Assembly: GCF_030814475.1 (NCBI RefSeq) | Contig: NZ_JAUSVF010000001.1 | Coordinates: 2,067,001 to 2,131,000 of the forward strand | Length of the DNA: 64,000 nucleotides | Reading direction: 5' to 3' | Source: Pararhizobium capsulatum DSM 1112 | Lineage (GTDB): Bacteria; Pseudomonadota; Alphaproteobacteria; Rhizobiales; Rhizobiaceae | Shown here: positions 47,106-58,555 of the stretch, piece after piece | Layout of the letters: each line of letters begins with the position of its first letter | How positions within the stretch are numbered: position 1 is the first letter of the stretch | Position numbers and translations under genes: made by a program | Notes under the pieces: model-generated | Told to the model about the DNA's origin: nothing | What the model saw: only the letters and a program-made list of their open reading frames with translations | The model's database searches: none

Positions 47106-48410
47106 ATGAGTGTCGCCACGGCAGAACAGGAACCGGCGGCTGTCCGTCCGCCGTCGACCCGTCCCTTTTCCTATTTCGAGCGCATGGTCGCCTGGCGCTA
47201 CCTGCGCTCCCGGCGGAAGGAGGCGTTCATTTCGGTGATCGCCGGCTTCTCTTTCATCGGCATCATGCTCGGTGTCGCGACGCTGATCATCGTCATGGCC
47301 GTCATGAACGGGTTCCGCACGGAGTTGATCTCGCGCATCCTCGGCATCAATGGCCATATGATGGTGCAGTCGCTGGATGGTCCGCTCGACAACTACGCCG
47401 ATCTCGCGGCGAAGTTCTCGGGCATCCAGGGCGTGACGATGGCGATCCCGTTGATCGAGGGCCAGACGCTCGCGTCCGGCCAGGGCGGAGCAGGCACCGG
47501 GGCGCTCGTGCGCGGTGTGCGCGCCGATGATCTTGCGAAGATGAAGTCCATCTCCGACAACATCAAGTCCGGCGACCTCGTCGGCTTTGCTGCCGGAACC
47601 GGCGTCGCCATCGGCTCGCGCATGGCCGACCAGCTCGGCCTTCAGGCTGGCAGCACTATCACGCTGGTCGCTCCAGAAGGCGATGTGACGCCGATGGGGG
47701 TCAACCCGCGCGTCAAATCCTATACCGTCTCGGCGATCTTCGAGATCGGGATGTCGGAATATGATGCCTCGATCATCTTCATGCCGCTTGAAGAGGCGCA
47801 ACTCTACTTCAACGCCGAGGGCATTGCCCAGTCCATCGAGCTGTTCGTCGCCAATCCGGACATGGTGGACAGCCTGCGCAAGCCGGTTGAAGACGCCGCA
47901 GGTCGGCAGATCTTGATCAGTGACTGGCGCGACCGCAACAAGACCTTCTTCTCGGCACTCGAAGTCGAACGCAACGTCATGTTCATGATCCTCACGCTGA
48001 TCGTACTGGTCGCGGCGCTCAACATCGTGTCGGGCCTGATCATGCTGGTGAAGGACAAGGGGGCGGATATTGCCATCCTGCGCACGATGGGTGCCAGTTC
48101 CGGTTCCGTCATGCGAATCTTCTTCATGACCGGGGCGGCGATCGGCATTGTCGGCACATTTGCAGGCGTCCTGGTCGGGGTGATCGTTTGTCTGAATATC
48201 GAATCGATCCGCGAGTTCTTCTCGTGGATTTCGGGGCAGACGATCTTCAATCCGGAGCTTTATTTCCTCAGCCAGCTTCCGGCCGACATGAATGCCGGCG
48301 AGACGGTTTCCGTCGTGCTGATGGCGATCGGCCTTTCTTTCCTCGCGACGATCTTCCCGGCCTGGCGCGCCTCGCGCCTCGATCCGGTGCAAGCGTTGCG
48401 TTACGAGTAA
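47106..48410 (+). CDS. lolC: Lipoprotein-releasing ABC transporter permease (LolC/E)
   Basis: A 434-residue FtsX/MacB-type permease. There is one N-terminal helix ('[31 protein letters not shown]'), a large periplasmic domain (about residues 60-280) and three C-terminal helices ('[41 protein letters not shown]' onward). With LolD it extracts mature lipoproteins from the inner membrane for LolA. A single LolC/E-type gene suggests a homodimeric LolF-like transporter. It follows proS by 10 bp. Confidence 0.93.
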   Translation: MSVATAEQEPAAVRPPSTRPFSYFERMVAWRYLRSRRKEAFISVIAGFSFIGIMLGVATLIIVMAVMNGFRTELISRILGINGHMMVQSLDGPLDNYADLAAKFSGIQGVTMAIPLIEGQTLASGQGGAGTGALVRGVRADDLAKMKSISDNIKSGDLVGFAAGTGVAIGSRMADQLGLQAGSTITLVAPEGDVTPMGVNPRVKSYTVSAIFEIGMSEYDASIIFMPLEEAQLYFNAEGIAQSIELFVANPDMVDSLRKPVEDAAGRQILISDWRDRNKTFFSALEVERNVMFMILTLIVLVAALNIVSGLIMLVKDKGADIAILRTMGASSGSVMRIFFMTGAAIGIVGTFAGVLVGVIVCLNIESIREFFSWISGQTIFNPELYFLSQLPADMNAGETVSVVLMAIGLSFLATIFPAWRASRLDPVQALRYE

Positions 48411-48426
48411 CAGGGATTACGACACG

Positions 48427-49113
48427 ATGGCCGCACGCGTGGCATTGCAGCTTACCGGCGTCGAACGCCATTACACGCAGGGCGACAACTCCCTGTCGAT
48501 TCTCAAGGGAGTGGATTTTTCGCTGAAGGCAGGACAGACGGTGGCGCTTGTTGCCCCCTCGGGTACCGGGAAATCCACACTCCTGCACCTTGCCGGCCTG
48601 CTGGAGCGGCCGGATGCAGGCGAGGTGTTGATCAACGGTGTCTCCTGCGGGACGATGGGCGATCAGCAGCGCACGGCTATCCGTCGCAACGATATCGGCT
48701 TCGTCTATCAGTTCCACCATTTGCTGCCGGAATTCACGGCCATCGAAAACATCATGATGCCGCAGCTGATCGCAGGTCTTGCGAAAGCCGAGGCCCGCGA
48801 ACGGTCGGCTGCCCTTCTCGATTATATGCGTATCGGCCATCGGGCCGAGCACAGGCCGGCTGAATTGTCGGGCGGGGAGCAGCAGCGCGTGGCGATTGCG
48901 CGCGCCGTTGCCAATGCGCCGCTCGTGCTTCTGGCGGATGAGCCGACTGGCAATCTCGATCCCGAGACTGCCGGCTATGTCTTTGAGGCTCTGGAAGCGC
49001 TGGTACGTCAATCCGGACTGGCGGCGATGATTGCCACTCATAATTATCAGCTGGCCTCGTTGATGGATCGCCGCGTAACACTTGAAAACGGCAAGGTCGT
49101 CGAGCTCGACTGA
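48427..49113 (+). CDS. lolD: Lipoprotein-releasing ABC transporter ATPase LolD
   Basis: A 228-residue ABC ATPase. Walker A is APSGTGKST (residues 43-51; Ala replaces the usual first Gly, as I recall from rhizobial LolD), the Q-loop is '[10 protein letters not shown]', the signature is '[15 protein letters not shown]' and Walker B is '[13 protein letters not shown]'. It powers lipoprotein release with LolC, 16 bp upstream. ATG 48427. Confidence 0.94.
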   Translation: MAARVALQLTGVERHYTQGDNSLSILKGVDFSLKAGQTVALVAPSGTGKSTLLHLAGLLERPDAGEVLINGVSCGTMGDQQRTAIRRNDIGFVYQFHHLLPEFTAIENIMMPQLIAGLAKAEARERSAALLDYMRIGHRAEHRPAELSGGEQQRVAIARAVANAPLVLLADEPTGNLDPETAGYVFEALEALVRQSGLAAMIATHNYQLASLMDRRVTLENGKVVELD

Positions 49114-49303
49114 GCGCTTCTCGGTTGTGCGATTGCGTTTTCCGAAACGCCACTGCATTGCGGAATTGTTTTTCTTTTCCAAGAACTTGTTTTGTGCATG
49201 ATGCTTGAGCGCGACCGTGTGGCCGCGCTGCGCGGTAACTCCTTGAATTCCCAAAGGAGGAGATGCCGTGCTTCTGATCCATCATCGATAAAGCAGGCAT
49301 TCC

Positions 49304-50077
49304 ATGGCACGTACCTTCAACAGCATCGCCTTTGTCGCGTCTTCCGCGGATGACGCACAGCAGGCGGCCGAGGAGCTGACGGCGCTTTATGGCAATACCG
49401 ACCCGACCGAAGCCGATGTGATCGTCGCGCTCGGTGGCGACGGCTTCATGCTGCAGACCCTGCACAAGACGATGAATTCGGGAAAGCTCGTCTATGGCAT
49501 GAACAGGGGGTCTGTCGGCTTCCTGATGAACCGCTATAGCGCAGAAAACCTGCCGGAACGCCTCGCCGAGGCTGTCGAGAACGCCTTCCGGCCGCTGGAA
49601 ATGCAGACTGTGGATGTCGACGGCAACCGTTTTCGGGCGCTGGCCATCAATGAAGTCTATCTGTTCCGGCAATCCTATCAGGCAGCCAAGCTGCGGATCG
49701 TCATTGATGGTCGGGTGCGCCTTGAGGAGCTGATCTGCGACGGGGTTCTCCTGGCGACACCGGCAGGCTCCACGGCCTACAACCTTTCCGCCCACGGACC
49801 GATCCTCCCTCTGGAAGCGCCGCTGCTGGCGCTGACGCCAGTCAGCCCCTTCCGCCCGCGGAGATGGCGCGGCGCGCTTCTTCCCAACAAGGTCACGGTC
49901 GACATAGCCATCCTTGAGGACGATAAGCGCCCGGTAAACGCGGTCGCCGATCATATCGAGGTCAAGTCGGTCGTGAAGGTACGGATTGCCGAGTCGGAAA
50001 ACACCACGGCCCGGATCCTTTCGGATCCGGACTATTCCTGGTCCGATCGTATTCTGGCTGAACAATTCGACAACTGA
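49304..50077 (+). CDS. nadK: NAD kinase
   Basis: A 257-residue ATP-NAD kinase. 'IVALGGDGFMLQTLHKTM' holds the GGDG motif, 'VYGMNRGSVGFLMNRY' follows, and 'DGVLLATPAGSTAYNLSAHGPILPLEAPLLALTPVSPFRPRRWRG' is the conserved Gly-rich region. It phosphorylates NAD to NADP in the cytoplasm. ATG 49304. It has 190 bp of upstream spacer after lolD, so it may have its own promoter. Confidence 0.94.
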   Translation: MARTFNSIAFVASSADDAQQAAEELTALYGNTDPTEADVIVALGGDGFMLQTLHKTMNSGKLVYGMNRGSVGFLMNRYSAENLPERLAEAVENAFRPLEMQTVDVDGNRFRALAINEVYLFRQSYQAAKLRIVIDGRVRLEELICDGVLLATPAGSTAYNLSAHGPILPLEAPLLALTPVSPFRPRRWRGALLPNKVTVDIAILEDDKRPVNAVADHIEVKSVVKVRIAESENTTARILSDPDYSWSDRILAEQFDN

Positions 50078-50249
50078 AGGTGTCACCGGGCGAATAAGCG
50101 TCCCGAAAGCCGCCGTTCCGCCGTGTCGTTCATAAATCCTTAAATCCGGGACGATTTATCGCTAGTATTGCGCCTGAATTCATAGTCTTTGTGCGCTCTC
50201 TGCGCGCCGGAGAGTTGTGTACCCGATAGATGCACCTGGAGCTGGACAG

Positions 50250-50771
50250 ATGCGCCGTGCCTACTTTCTTGCTGCTCTCGCCTTTACGTCGCTGACCGGT
50301 CTTGCCCGCGGGGCGGAGGAGGTGCTTCCGGCAGCAAACATCATCTTCGTGACCAGTACCGGATATTGGGAAGAAAGCGGTGATCCGCTGAACGTGCTGG
50401 ATCTGACAGGCGAAGCCGAGAAGAAGCAGAATCCGCCTTCGACGCAACAGGCAGAACCGGATACCCAGCGCGGCTACTACAAGCTGATCGCCGTGCGTCA
50501 GCCCGAGGGCAACGCACATATCTATCTTCAGCAGATCGCATCCAGCGCCGATGGGCCGAAAATCATTTCATCGGCGGAGCTTGAAGAGTTTTCCGCGATG
50601 AAAGCCTATGTGACGGACATCCGCCCCGAAACATCCGACGGCATTTCACGCCAACCCGGCCTGTTTGCCACTGTCTACTTAAAGACAGACCCGGCGGCGA
50701 CAGAATCGGAAACCTGGACCGTGCTGATCGACGACATCGGCGATATAAAAGTCGAGCGCGAAACCAACTGA
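50250..50771 (+). CDS. Secreted hypothetical protein
   Basis: A 173-residue protein with a Sec signal peptide ('MRRAYFLAALAFTSLTGLARG', cleavage near AEE). The mature part is acidic and soluble ('NIIFVTSTGYWEESGD', 'RGYYKLIAVRQPEGNAHIYLQQIA', 'WTVLIDDIGDIKVER'). I do not recognise a family; it resembles small periplasmic proteins of rhizobia. GTG 50217 would add 11 residues, but ATG 50250 places the signal peptide correctly. It ends 7 bp from the convergent LysR gene. Confidence 0.7.
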   Translation: MRRAYFLAALAFTSLTGLARGAEEVLPAANIIFVTSTGYWEESGDPLNVLDLTGEAEKKQNPPSTQQAEPDTQRGYYKLIAVRQPEGNAHIYLQQIASSADGPKIISSAELEEFSAMKAYVTDIRPETSDGISRQPGLFATVYLKTDPAATESETWTVLIDDIGDIKVERETN

Positions 50772-50778
50772 TCGGATG

Positions 50779-51723
50779 CTACTCGGCAGCGTCGAGCATT
50801 GCAGGTTGCGGCACGATTTCCCGGCAGCGAGACATGGCGGCGGGCAGAGATTCTGCCAAAAAGTCGATCAACGCCCTCACGGCCGGCAGAATACCGTGAC
50901 GCGAGGTGAAGGCCAGATGCACGATGGAGTCTCGCGATGACCAGTCGGGCAGGACAGGGACGAGGATGCCGGACCGAAAGCCGCGTTCACAGAGATGATC
51001 GGGCAACAGGGCGACACCGACGCCTTCAATTGTCGCACGCTCGAGTATCCCGAAATCGCCGCAGCCGATTACCGGATTATGAACAATTTCACGCTCGATC
51101 CCATCCTTGTCTACGAGTTGCCAGGCGTCGGTGGCGTGGATGTCGTTCATCGAAAGCGTGGGGACCTTTGCCAACGTGTCGATGGTAATTTCACCATGAT
51201 GGGCGATAAAAGCCGGGCTCGCGGCCAGGAAACGCCGGGCCTCTCCCAGCTTGCGTACGATCAGATGGTTTTCCGTATCAAGTTGGTCCCGGGCCCGGAG
51301 CGCGATGTCGATGCGCTCCTCGACCAGATCGATACGGCGGTTTGTCGTATGGACGAGAATACGAACGGCCGGGTAGCGGCGATGGAAGACGGGGAGGATG
51401 CCGGCCAGCATCGGCGTGAAACCGATGGGGCATGCAAGCCTGACGATCCCGGCCGGCGCGCTGCGCGCCGCTTCGACAACAGCCTGTGCAGCCTCGACGC
51501 CGGCAAGCACGGTCTCGCATCGCTCGTAGAAGGCTTGACCGATCTCGGTGACCCTCAATTTCCGGGTTGATCGTTCCAGAAGGCGAACGTCCAGCTGCTG
51601 TTCGAGGCGAGCGACATGTTTGCTGAGCTTGGACTTCGGAATGTTGAGGCTGCGGGCTGCAGCTGAAAACCCCTTGTGCTTCACCACGGCTGCAAACAGC
51701 GCCAGATCGTTCAAGTCTTGCAT
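50779..51723 (-). CDS. LysR-family transcriptional regulator
   Basis: A 314-residue LTTR. The N-terminal winged HTH is 'DLALFAAVVKHKGFSAAARSLNIPKSKLSKHVARLEQQLDVRLLERSTRKLRVTEIG', followed by a substrate-binding domain ('IVRLACPIGFTPMLAGILPVFHRRYP'). It belongs to the AaeR/DsdC-like subgroup that often controls a divergent oxidoreductase. It is divergent from azoR with a 150-bp shared region containing GTTTC-N6-GAAAC, so azoR is the likely target. ATG 51721-51723. Confidence 0.9.
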   Translation of the reverse strand: MQDLNDLALFAAVVKHKGFSAAARSLNIPKSKLSKHVARLEQQLDVRLLERSTRKLRVTEIGQAFYERCETVLAGVEAAQAVVEAARSAPAGIVRLACPIGFTPMLAGILPVFHRRYPAVRILVHTTNRRIDLVEERIDIALRARDQLDTENHLIVRKLGEARRFLAASPAFIAHHGEITIDTLAKVPTLSMNDIHATDAWQLVDKDGIEREIVHNPVIGCGDFGILERATIEGVGVALLPDHLCERGFRSGILVPVLPDWSSRDSIVHLAFTSRHGILPAVRALIDFLAESLPAAMSRCREIVPQPAMLDAAE

Positions 51724-51771
51724 GAGACGTTCCTTTTCGAACCGCTGCTTCCAACGATATTCCTTACTATT

Positions 51772-51787
51772 GTTTCTATCAGGAAAC
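51772..51787. promoter_or_regulatory. Candidate LysR operator between lysR-type gene and azoR
   Basis: GTTTC-TATCAG-GAAAC, an interrupted palindrome of 5-bp arms about 50 bp from the regulator ATG and 87 bp from azoR. LTTRs bind T-N11-A type dyads in such divergent regions. Assignment is by position. Confidence 0.4.
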
Positions 51788-51873
51788 GGATCGTGGAAAA
51801 AGAGCCGACTTATCGTTTGATTGTTTTGAATTCATATCATTGGCAACGAAACACTCAATCCAGAAGGTCTGCC

Positions 51874-52500
51874 ATGAACATCCTCCATATCGATTCCGGT
51901 ATCCTCGGCGATCACTCCGTTTCCCGCGCTCTGACCGCCGCCATCACCGAAAAACTGAAAGCCGAAAACGCAGGCGCCTCCGTCGTTTACCGCGACGTTG
52001 CCGCCGCACCGCTGGTCCATCTCAACGGTTCTCACCTGATGGCCGCTTCCGCCAACCCGGAAGGCATCGACAGGGGCCTCGCCGGTGAACTGGACGTCGC
52101 CCGCGATGCGCTTCAGGAATTTCTTGCAGCTGACGTCGTCGTCATCGGCGCTCCGATGTACAACTTCACCATCCCGAGCCAGTTGAAGGCCTGGATCGAC
52201 CGCATCCTCGTTGCCGGCACGACCTTCCGCTACACGGCTTCCGGTGTTGAAGGCCTGGCCAAGGGCAAGACGGTGATTGTTGCCTCCACCCGTGGCGGCC
52301 ACTATTCCGCCGGCTCGCCCATCAGCGCCATGGACCATCAGGAAACCTACCTGACATCCGTCTTCGCTTTCATCGGCATTACGGACGTCGAGTTCGTGCG
52401 TGCCGAAGGTTTGGCGATCAGCGCCGAATCGAAGGAAGCCTCAATTGCTGCGGCACGCAAGGAAATCGCAGCGCGGAACGACCTCGCCACTGCAGCCTGA
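51874..52500 (+). CDS. azoR: FMN-dependent NADH:quinone oxidoreductase / azoreductase
   Basis: A 208-residue flavodoxin-like enzyme. 'HIDSGILGDHSVSRALTAAI' binds the FMN phosphate, 'VVIGAPMYNFTIPSQLKAWIDRILVAGTTFRYT' is the AzoR hallmark, and 'VIVASTRGGHYS' is the second flavin loop. These enzymes reduce quinones and azo compounds with NADH and protect against thiol and electrophile stress. The SD AGAAGG precedes ATG 51874. Probably controlled by the divergent LysR protein. Confidence 0.92.
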   Translation: MNILHIDSGILGDHSVSRALTAAITEKLKAENAGASVVYRDVAAAPLVHLNGSHLMAASANPEGIDRGLAGELDVARDALQEFLAADVVVIGAPMYNFTIPSQLKAWIDRILVAGTTFRYTASGVEGLAKGKTVIVASTRGGHYSAGSPISAMDHQETYLTSVFAFIGITDVEFVRAEGLAISAESKEASIAAARKEIAARNDLATAA

Positions 52501-52521
52501 TCGAATCAAGCGAAGCATTGC

Positions 52522-52553
52522 AAGGCCGGGCCAGCCTCCAGCGCCCGGCCTTT
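52522..52553 (+). terminator. Terminator after azoR
   Basis: AAGGCCGGGC (52522-52531), an 11-nt loop and GCCCGGCCTT (52543-52552), then T. The 10-bp stem is strong but the T-tract is short. Confidence 0.65.
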
Positions 52554-52657
52554 CGCGTGGGTTATGCGCGCGCCGATGGACAATCGGGAGCCAAAGCTTT
52601 AGGGCCGGGAGGGGGTACGCATCAAGCGCCCTCGAGCCGAAGCCACGGAGCAGTGAG

Positions 52658-52870
52658 ATGGACGTCAGAGACAGCAACGGCACCCTTCTTCAAGAGGGCG
52701 ACAATGTCACGTTGATCAAGGACCTGAAGGTGAAGGGCACGTCGGAAACGCTGAAGCGCGGCACCGTCATCAAGGGCATCCACTTGACCGACAATCCCGA
52801 TGAAGTCGATTGCCGGCATGCCAAGATCAAGGGACTGGTGCTGCGTACGGAGTTTCTGAAGAAGGCCTGA
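52658..52870 (+). CDS. PhnA-like (YjdM) domain protein
   Basis: A 70-residue protein that is just the C-terminal PhnA domain: 'VRDSNGTLLQEGDNVTLIKDLKVKGTSETLKRGTVIKGIHLTDNPDEVDCR' and 'GLVLRTEFLKKA'. Full-length YjdM also has an N-terminal zinc ribbon, absent here. Despite the name, PhnA proteins are not shown to act in phosphonate use. ATG 52658 follows GGAGCAGTGAG. Confidence 0.85.
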   Translation: MDVRDSNGTLLQEGDNVTLIKDLKVKGTSETLKRGTVIKGIHLTDNPDEVDCRHAKIKGLVLRTEFLKKA

Positions 52871-52945
52871 CGCGAACTCGGCAATGTGCCGTTTCTTTCG
52901 CACAATGCGAATGAAACAAGGACACGGCAGGGAGCCGAAAGCTCC

Positions 52946-53827
52946 CTATTGCCGGCCCAGATGGTTGCGTGTTGCATACATGGCGATTGCCGCTGCGTTG
53001 GAGACGTTCAGCGACTTGATTGCGCCGGGCATATCCAGTCGGGCAAGCGCCGAGACGGTCGTGCGTGTTTTCTGCCGAAGGCCCTTGCCCTCGGCGCCGA
53101 GCACAAGCGCGACCTTTTCCCCGGACAGAGTTTCCTCCAGCGGTGCAGGCCCTTCCGAATCAAGGCCGACGGATGTGAAACCCAGCTTGTGCAACTCTTC
53201 CAGGGCGTCGGCCAGATTGGTGATCTGGATATAAGGAATCATTTCCAGCGCGCCGGAGGCGGATTTTGCCAGGACGCCCGATTCGGTCGGGCTATGACGC
53301 ATGGTGGTGATCAGCGCGCCGGCGTTGAAGGCAACGGCCGATCGCATGATGGCGCCGACATTGTGCGGGTCCGTAACCTGATCCAGAACCAGAATGAGCG
53401 GGCTGTCCTTAAGTGCCGAAAGACGGCGCACGGGCAGGGGACGCGTTTCCAGCATGATGCCCTGATGGATCGCATCAGGCCCCAGAACCTTGTCGAGATC
53501 CTGCGGCGAAACCATCTCCACGGGGAACGTTAGCGCTTCAACCGGGCCGATCTCAAGGCGCACGAGCGCGTTCTGCGTCACCGACAGCTTGATGATCTGC
53601 CGCTCGGGATTATCGAGCGCTGCACGCACGGTGTGCAGGCCGTAGAGCAGCACCTGGTCGGGCTGTAGCTGTGGCGCCTTCCAGTCGTCCTTACCCTTCT
53701 TGGCTCGGCGATCCTGCTGCGGCGTCGGGATTTCTCCACGCTCGCGCCGGCCGTCGCGGTGGGCGCGTCGCAGCGTTGCATAATGGCTGTCTTTGGCGCT
53801 CTTGTCGCCCGGATTGTCCTTGGTCAT
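52946..53827 (-). CDS. rlmB: 23S rRNA 2'-O-methyltransferase, TrmH/RlmB family
   Basis: A 293-residue SPOUT methyltransferase. The basic N-terminal tail (about 60 residues, 'RRAHRDGRRERGEIP') is followed by a substrate-binding domain ('LYGLHTVRAALDNPERQI') and the knotted catalytic domain: motif 1 'VTDPHNVGAIMRSA', motif 2 'VLGAEGKGLR', motif 3 'IKSLNVSNAAAIAMY'. RlmB methylates G2251 of 23S rRNA in E. coli; the exact target here is inference. ATG 53825-53827 is preferred over a longer frame, which lacks conservation. Confidence 0.9.
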   Translation of the reverse strand: MTKDNPGDKSAKDSHYATLRRAHRDGRRERGEIPTPQQDRRAKKGKDDWKAPQLQPDQVLLYGLHTVRAALDNPERQIIKLSVTQNALVRLEIGPVEALTFPVEMVSPQDLDKVLGPDAIHQGIMLETRPLPVRRLSALKDSPLILVLDQVTDPHNVGAIMRSAVAFNAGALITTMRHSPTESGVLAKSASGALEMIPYIQITNLADALEELHKLGFTSVGLDSEGPAPLEETLSGEKVALVLGAEGKGLRQKTRTTVSALARLDMPGAIKSLNVSNAAAIAMYATRNHLGRQ

Positions 53828-53931
53828 GTCAGCCTTATATCGGTGAACCCGTGACGGCGAAACCGTTTTTCGCGTTTCTTGCAGCCGTCGATATTTCTGA
53901 CGGAAAAACGCAATTTTTTCTGAGAGGTCGT

Positions 53932-53960
53932 GTTGACAGGAGGGAGCGAGGCAGTCATAT
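53932..53960 (+). promoter_or_regulatory. Promoter of tRNA-Tyr/tRNA-Gly
   Basis: GTTGAC (53932-53937), 17 bp, TCATAT (53955-53960), 84 bp before tRNA-Tyr. It fits the rhizobial housekeeping pattern. Confidence 0.55.
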
Positions 53961-54043
53961 ACCCGGCGCAGATCACGAGGCGTCGCCGACGAGGCCACCG
54001 CCGAAATGATCTGATACTGGTCGCTTGATCCCGACAGAATAAT

Positions 54044-54128
54044 GGAGGGATGCCCGAGTGGTTAAAGGGGACGGACTGTAAATCCGTTGGCTCAGCCTAC
54101 GTTGGTTCAAATCCAACTCCCTCCACCA
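54044..54128 (+). tRNA. tRNA-Tyr (anticodon GTA)
   Basis: An 85-nt class II tRNA with a long variable arm. Acceptor GGAGGGA, anticodon stem-loop ACGGA-CTGTAAA-TCCGT (GTA), T-arm TTGGTTCAAATCCAA and encoded CCA. Confidence 0.95.
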
Positions 54129-54152
54129 TTCTGTTGCACGGATCATGACCCC

Positions 54153-54226
54153 GCGGGTATAGCTCAATGGTAGAGCAGCAGCCTTCCAAGCTGAATACGC
54201 GGGTTCGATTCCCGCTACCCGCTCCA
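54153..54226 (+). tRNA. tRNA-Gly (anticodon TCC)
   Basis: A 74-nt tRNA: acceptor GCGGGTA, D-arm TAGCTCAATGGTAGAGC, anticodon loop CTTCCAA (TCC), T-arm CGGGTTCGATTCCCG and encoded CCA. It is 24 bp after tRNA-Tyr, so probably co-transcribed. Confidence 0.95.
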
Positions 54227-54330
54227 ATTTCCTAGATTATTGCTGTGTCACCTGTGCTCCGCCTCGTCACGGATCTTGTACCCCGCCGCCATGGATGGCG
54301 ACGAGGGTGTGTTGGGAAGGCGTTTGCCCA

Positions 54331-54462
54331 TCACTTCTTTTTGCCGAGCGTGCTCTCGCTGCTCTTCACCTGCGAACCAAATGCAGGCGCCGCTTTTTCA
54401 GCGACCTTATCCTTCTTCGGTTTGCGGGTTTCCTTGTTGCTCTTGACTTGACCTTTAGCCAT
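54331..54462 (-). CDS. Conserved small lysine-rich protein
   Basis: A 43-residue basic protein ('MAKGQVKSNKETRKPKKDK', ending 'STLGKKK') of a type found across rhizobia. About a third of the residues are Lys/Arg and it is probably disordered; a nucleic-acid- or ribosome-associated role is a guess from composition. ATG 54460-54462 has GAGGAGGG a few bases upstream, an excellent SD, which decides against the longer in-frame version. Confidence 0.75.
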   Translation of the reverse strand: MAKGQVKSNKETRKPKKDKVAEKAAPAFGSQVKSSESTLGKKK

Positions 54463-54627
54463 TTCCGGCCCTCCTCTTGCTGATGGGGCGAGCATAACCC
54501 GCTTATTCTTCGAGTAAAGCAGGAGTTTGTTTTCCGCCTTCAGAAAGCTGCAGATCGTCGATCCGTCCGGCAGCCATGCTTTCATTGCGGGAATGCCGGA
54601 TGCGAGAAATCAGCATGGTTAATTTAG

Positions 54628-55833
<1,206 letters not shown>

Positions 55834-55868
55834 GCGCGCGTCGCCTCCAGCTTCGGGCCTCCGAACTC

Positions 55869-55898
55869 AGGCTCCCGGTTCCGGCTGGGGGCCTTTTT
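55869..55898 (+). terminator. Terminator after glf
   Basis: AGGCTCCC (55869-55876), a 10-nt loop and GGGGGCCT followed by TTTT. The 8-bp stem includes one T-G pair. Confidence 0.75.
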
Positions 55899-56287
55899 GC
55901 TTTTTCAGCGAGTCGAAAGTTCGCAGCTTTCCCTGCTTTCTAGTGAGTTTCGGCAGTGGAAGGGCTGTGGTTGTCGAACGGATCGGAGCGCTGCGGCTTG
56001 CAATTGGTTCCCGTCGATTGTCCTCTCTTTCTGCGGACGGGACATATTTCGCGCCGCTTATGAGAAACTGCGGACAAGTCCCGGCTTCTCCGTTGTTTTC
56101 ATTCGAAAAGCCCTCCCACTGGAAAAGTCGAAGCTTACGCCCCATATGCGTCACCAAGGCGTACCGGACCTCCGGTATCGCGCAACGCAATTAAGTCTTG
56201 CGCAATTCTTCCGAAACCCTTAAACGCCTCCCCAAACCGGCGCCGCCGGACGCATCCATTGTCATAGATCACAGGAAACCTAGCCCC
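55899..56287. other. Intergenic region upstream of tuf
   Basis: About 390 bp between the glf terminator and tuf. It should contain the tuf promoter. CTTGCG at 56198-56203 with TTAAAC 17 bp later is the best pair I see. A minus-strand frame at 55867-56190 has no protein-like features. Confidence 0.45.
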
Positions 56288-57463
<1,176 letters not shown>

Positions 57464-57509
57464 TCGACGGGCCGACGATGGCGAAAGCTGCCGACGGCGC
57501 TTAAGAGGT

Positions 57510-57535
57510 GCAAATGGCGCGCAAGCGCGATTTGC
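57510..57535. repeat. Hairpin between tuf and the EF-Tu tail remnant
   Basis: GCAAAT (57510-57515), CGCG, CAAG loop, CGCG, ATTTGC (57530-57535), with a GG bulge on one side. It has no T-tract. Confidence 0.6.
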
Positions 57536-57536
57536 G

Positions 57537-57572
57537 TACGGCGCCGGGATCGTGGCTTCCATTGTCGAGTAA
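57537..57572 (+). pseudogene. Vestigial EF-Tu C-terminus (11 codons plus stop)
   Basis: Codons reading [15 protein letters not shown] repeat the last residues of tuf 106 bp earlier. Over 43 bp (57431-57473 against 57540-57582) there are five differences; the four inside codons are all third-base synonymous, and the similarity continues past the stop. No start or other EF-Tu sequence precedes it. It looks like the tail of a lost or recombined second tuf gene. Confidence 0.8.
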
Positions 57573-57605
57573 TCGACGGTCCGGCTTCAAGCCTGATTGA
57601 ATAAA

Positions 57606-57643
57606 AGAAGGCGTCGCAAGTGATTGCGACGCCTTCTTTTTTT
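57606..57643 (+). terminator. Terminator of tuf
   Basis: AGAAGGCGTCGCAA, GTGA loop, TTGCGACGCCTTCT, then TTTTTT. It is a 14-bp perfect stem lying beyond the EF-Tu tail remnant, so it terminates tuf itself. Confidence 0.93.
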
Positions 57644-57851
57644 GTCTTTGTGCCCGGGTGGGTTCGGAAAAGATCGCGTCGTCTTGTTGTGGGGCTGGTG
57701 CAACACAGCCGCCTTTTGAGCCCGGATATATTCCATTCAAAGCTTCATCTCTTCGATGCTTTTTGTTACAAGATAGCCGAACCCGTTGTCTTGAGCCGGC
57801 CCAATTTGGGTGAGGCTCGTTGCGCTCAATGCGCCATGGCTGGGGTAACCA

Positions 57852-58502
57852 ATGAACATCTGGAAGATGAAGGCGCTTTGCGTCGGCGTGTTGCTGTTCG
57901 CGGTCGGAGCCTATCCGGTGAATGCCGACAATCTGATATGGGTGCCCGCAAAGACCGGCGAGAACGCCTACACGTTCAAAATGGGCATGAAGCTGCCGCT
58001 GCCGGCGGATGTAACCGCTGGGGCCGATGTATTCGTCAATGCGAACAACGCAGGGCGGCTGACGACGCTTGTGCCGGTGGATTTCTGGGGACGCATTTCC
58101 ACGCAATCCGGGCAGAGCATGGCCGCTACCGGACAAAACAGTTTCAACGTTCGTCGCAACGTCGTAACGGGCGCGGTTGGCGTTGGGGTGGAGGCATTGC
58201 GCCGACGCATCCTGACCAAGCGGCTAGATCTGCAAACCAGTCGATCTTTGACCCTGCAATGCAACACGTATGAACGCCAGTGCCGTTCGGCGACAGGCAG
58301 GCAAACCGCACGGCTTTCCGTGACGGAGGGCGGACCATCCTTGATTGCCGAGGGGGCGTTCTCGACCGGGGACGGTACATTCACAAACCGGCTTGCCTTC
58401 GAGCAGAATATCCTCGGAGGCGTTGTCCTGCAGGGCGCCGTGCAAAATCCGGTTCGCGCGCCGACCGCGTCCGTCAATCTGCGCTACGCGCTCAACTGGT
58501 AA
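57852..58502 (+). CDS. Secreted hypothetical protein, beta-rich
   Basis: A 216-residue protein with a Sec signal peptide ('MKALCVGVLLFAVGAYPVNA', cleavage before DN). The remainder is rich in alternating polar/hydrophobic strands ('YTFKMGMKLPLPADVTAGADVFVNAN', 'NRLAFEQNILGGVVLQGAVQNPVRAPTASVNLRYALNW') and ends with an aromatic residue, as outer-membrane barrel proteins do. I do not recognise a family; outer membrane location is inference. ATG 57852. It lies between tuf and an epimerase gene, outside the usual tuf-tRNA-Trp-secE order. Confidence 0.65.
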   Translation: MNIWKMKALCVGVLLFAVGAYPVNADNLIWVPAKTGENAYTFKMGMKLPLPADVTAGADVFVNANNAGRLTTLVPVDFWGRISTQSGQSMAATGQNSFNVRRNVVTGAVGVGVEALRRRILTKRLDLQTSRSLTLQCNTYERQCRSATGRQTARLSVTEGGPSLIAEGAFSTGDGTFTNRLAFEQNILGGVVLQGAVQNPVRAPTASVNLRYALNW

Positions 58503-58555
58503 TCGCCATACTTTTCTCCTAGAAACGCAGCTAAGACGTTTCTGGGAGGACGAAG

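Noticed and set aside
55867..56190. 107-codon minus-strand frame between glf and tuf
   Set aside because: Overlaps the glf terminator, has no SD or recognisable motif, and its composition is unlike coding sequence here.
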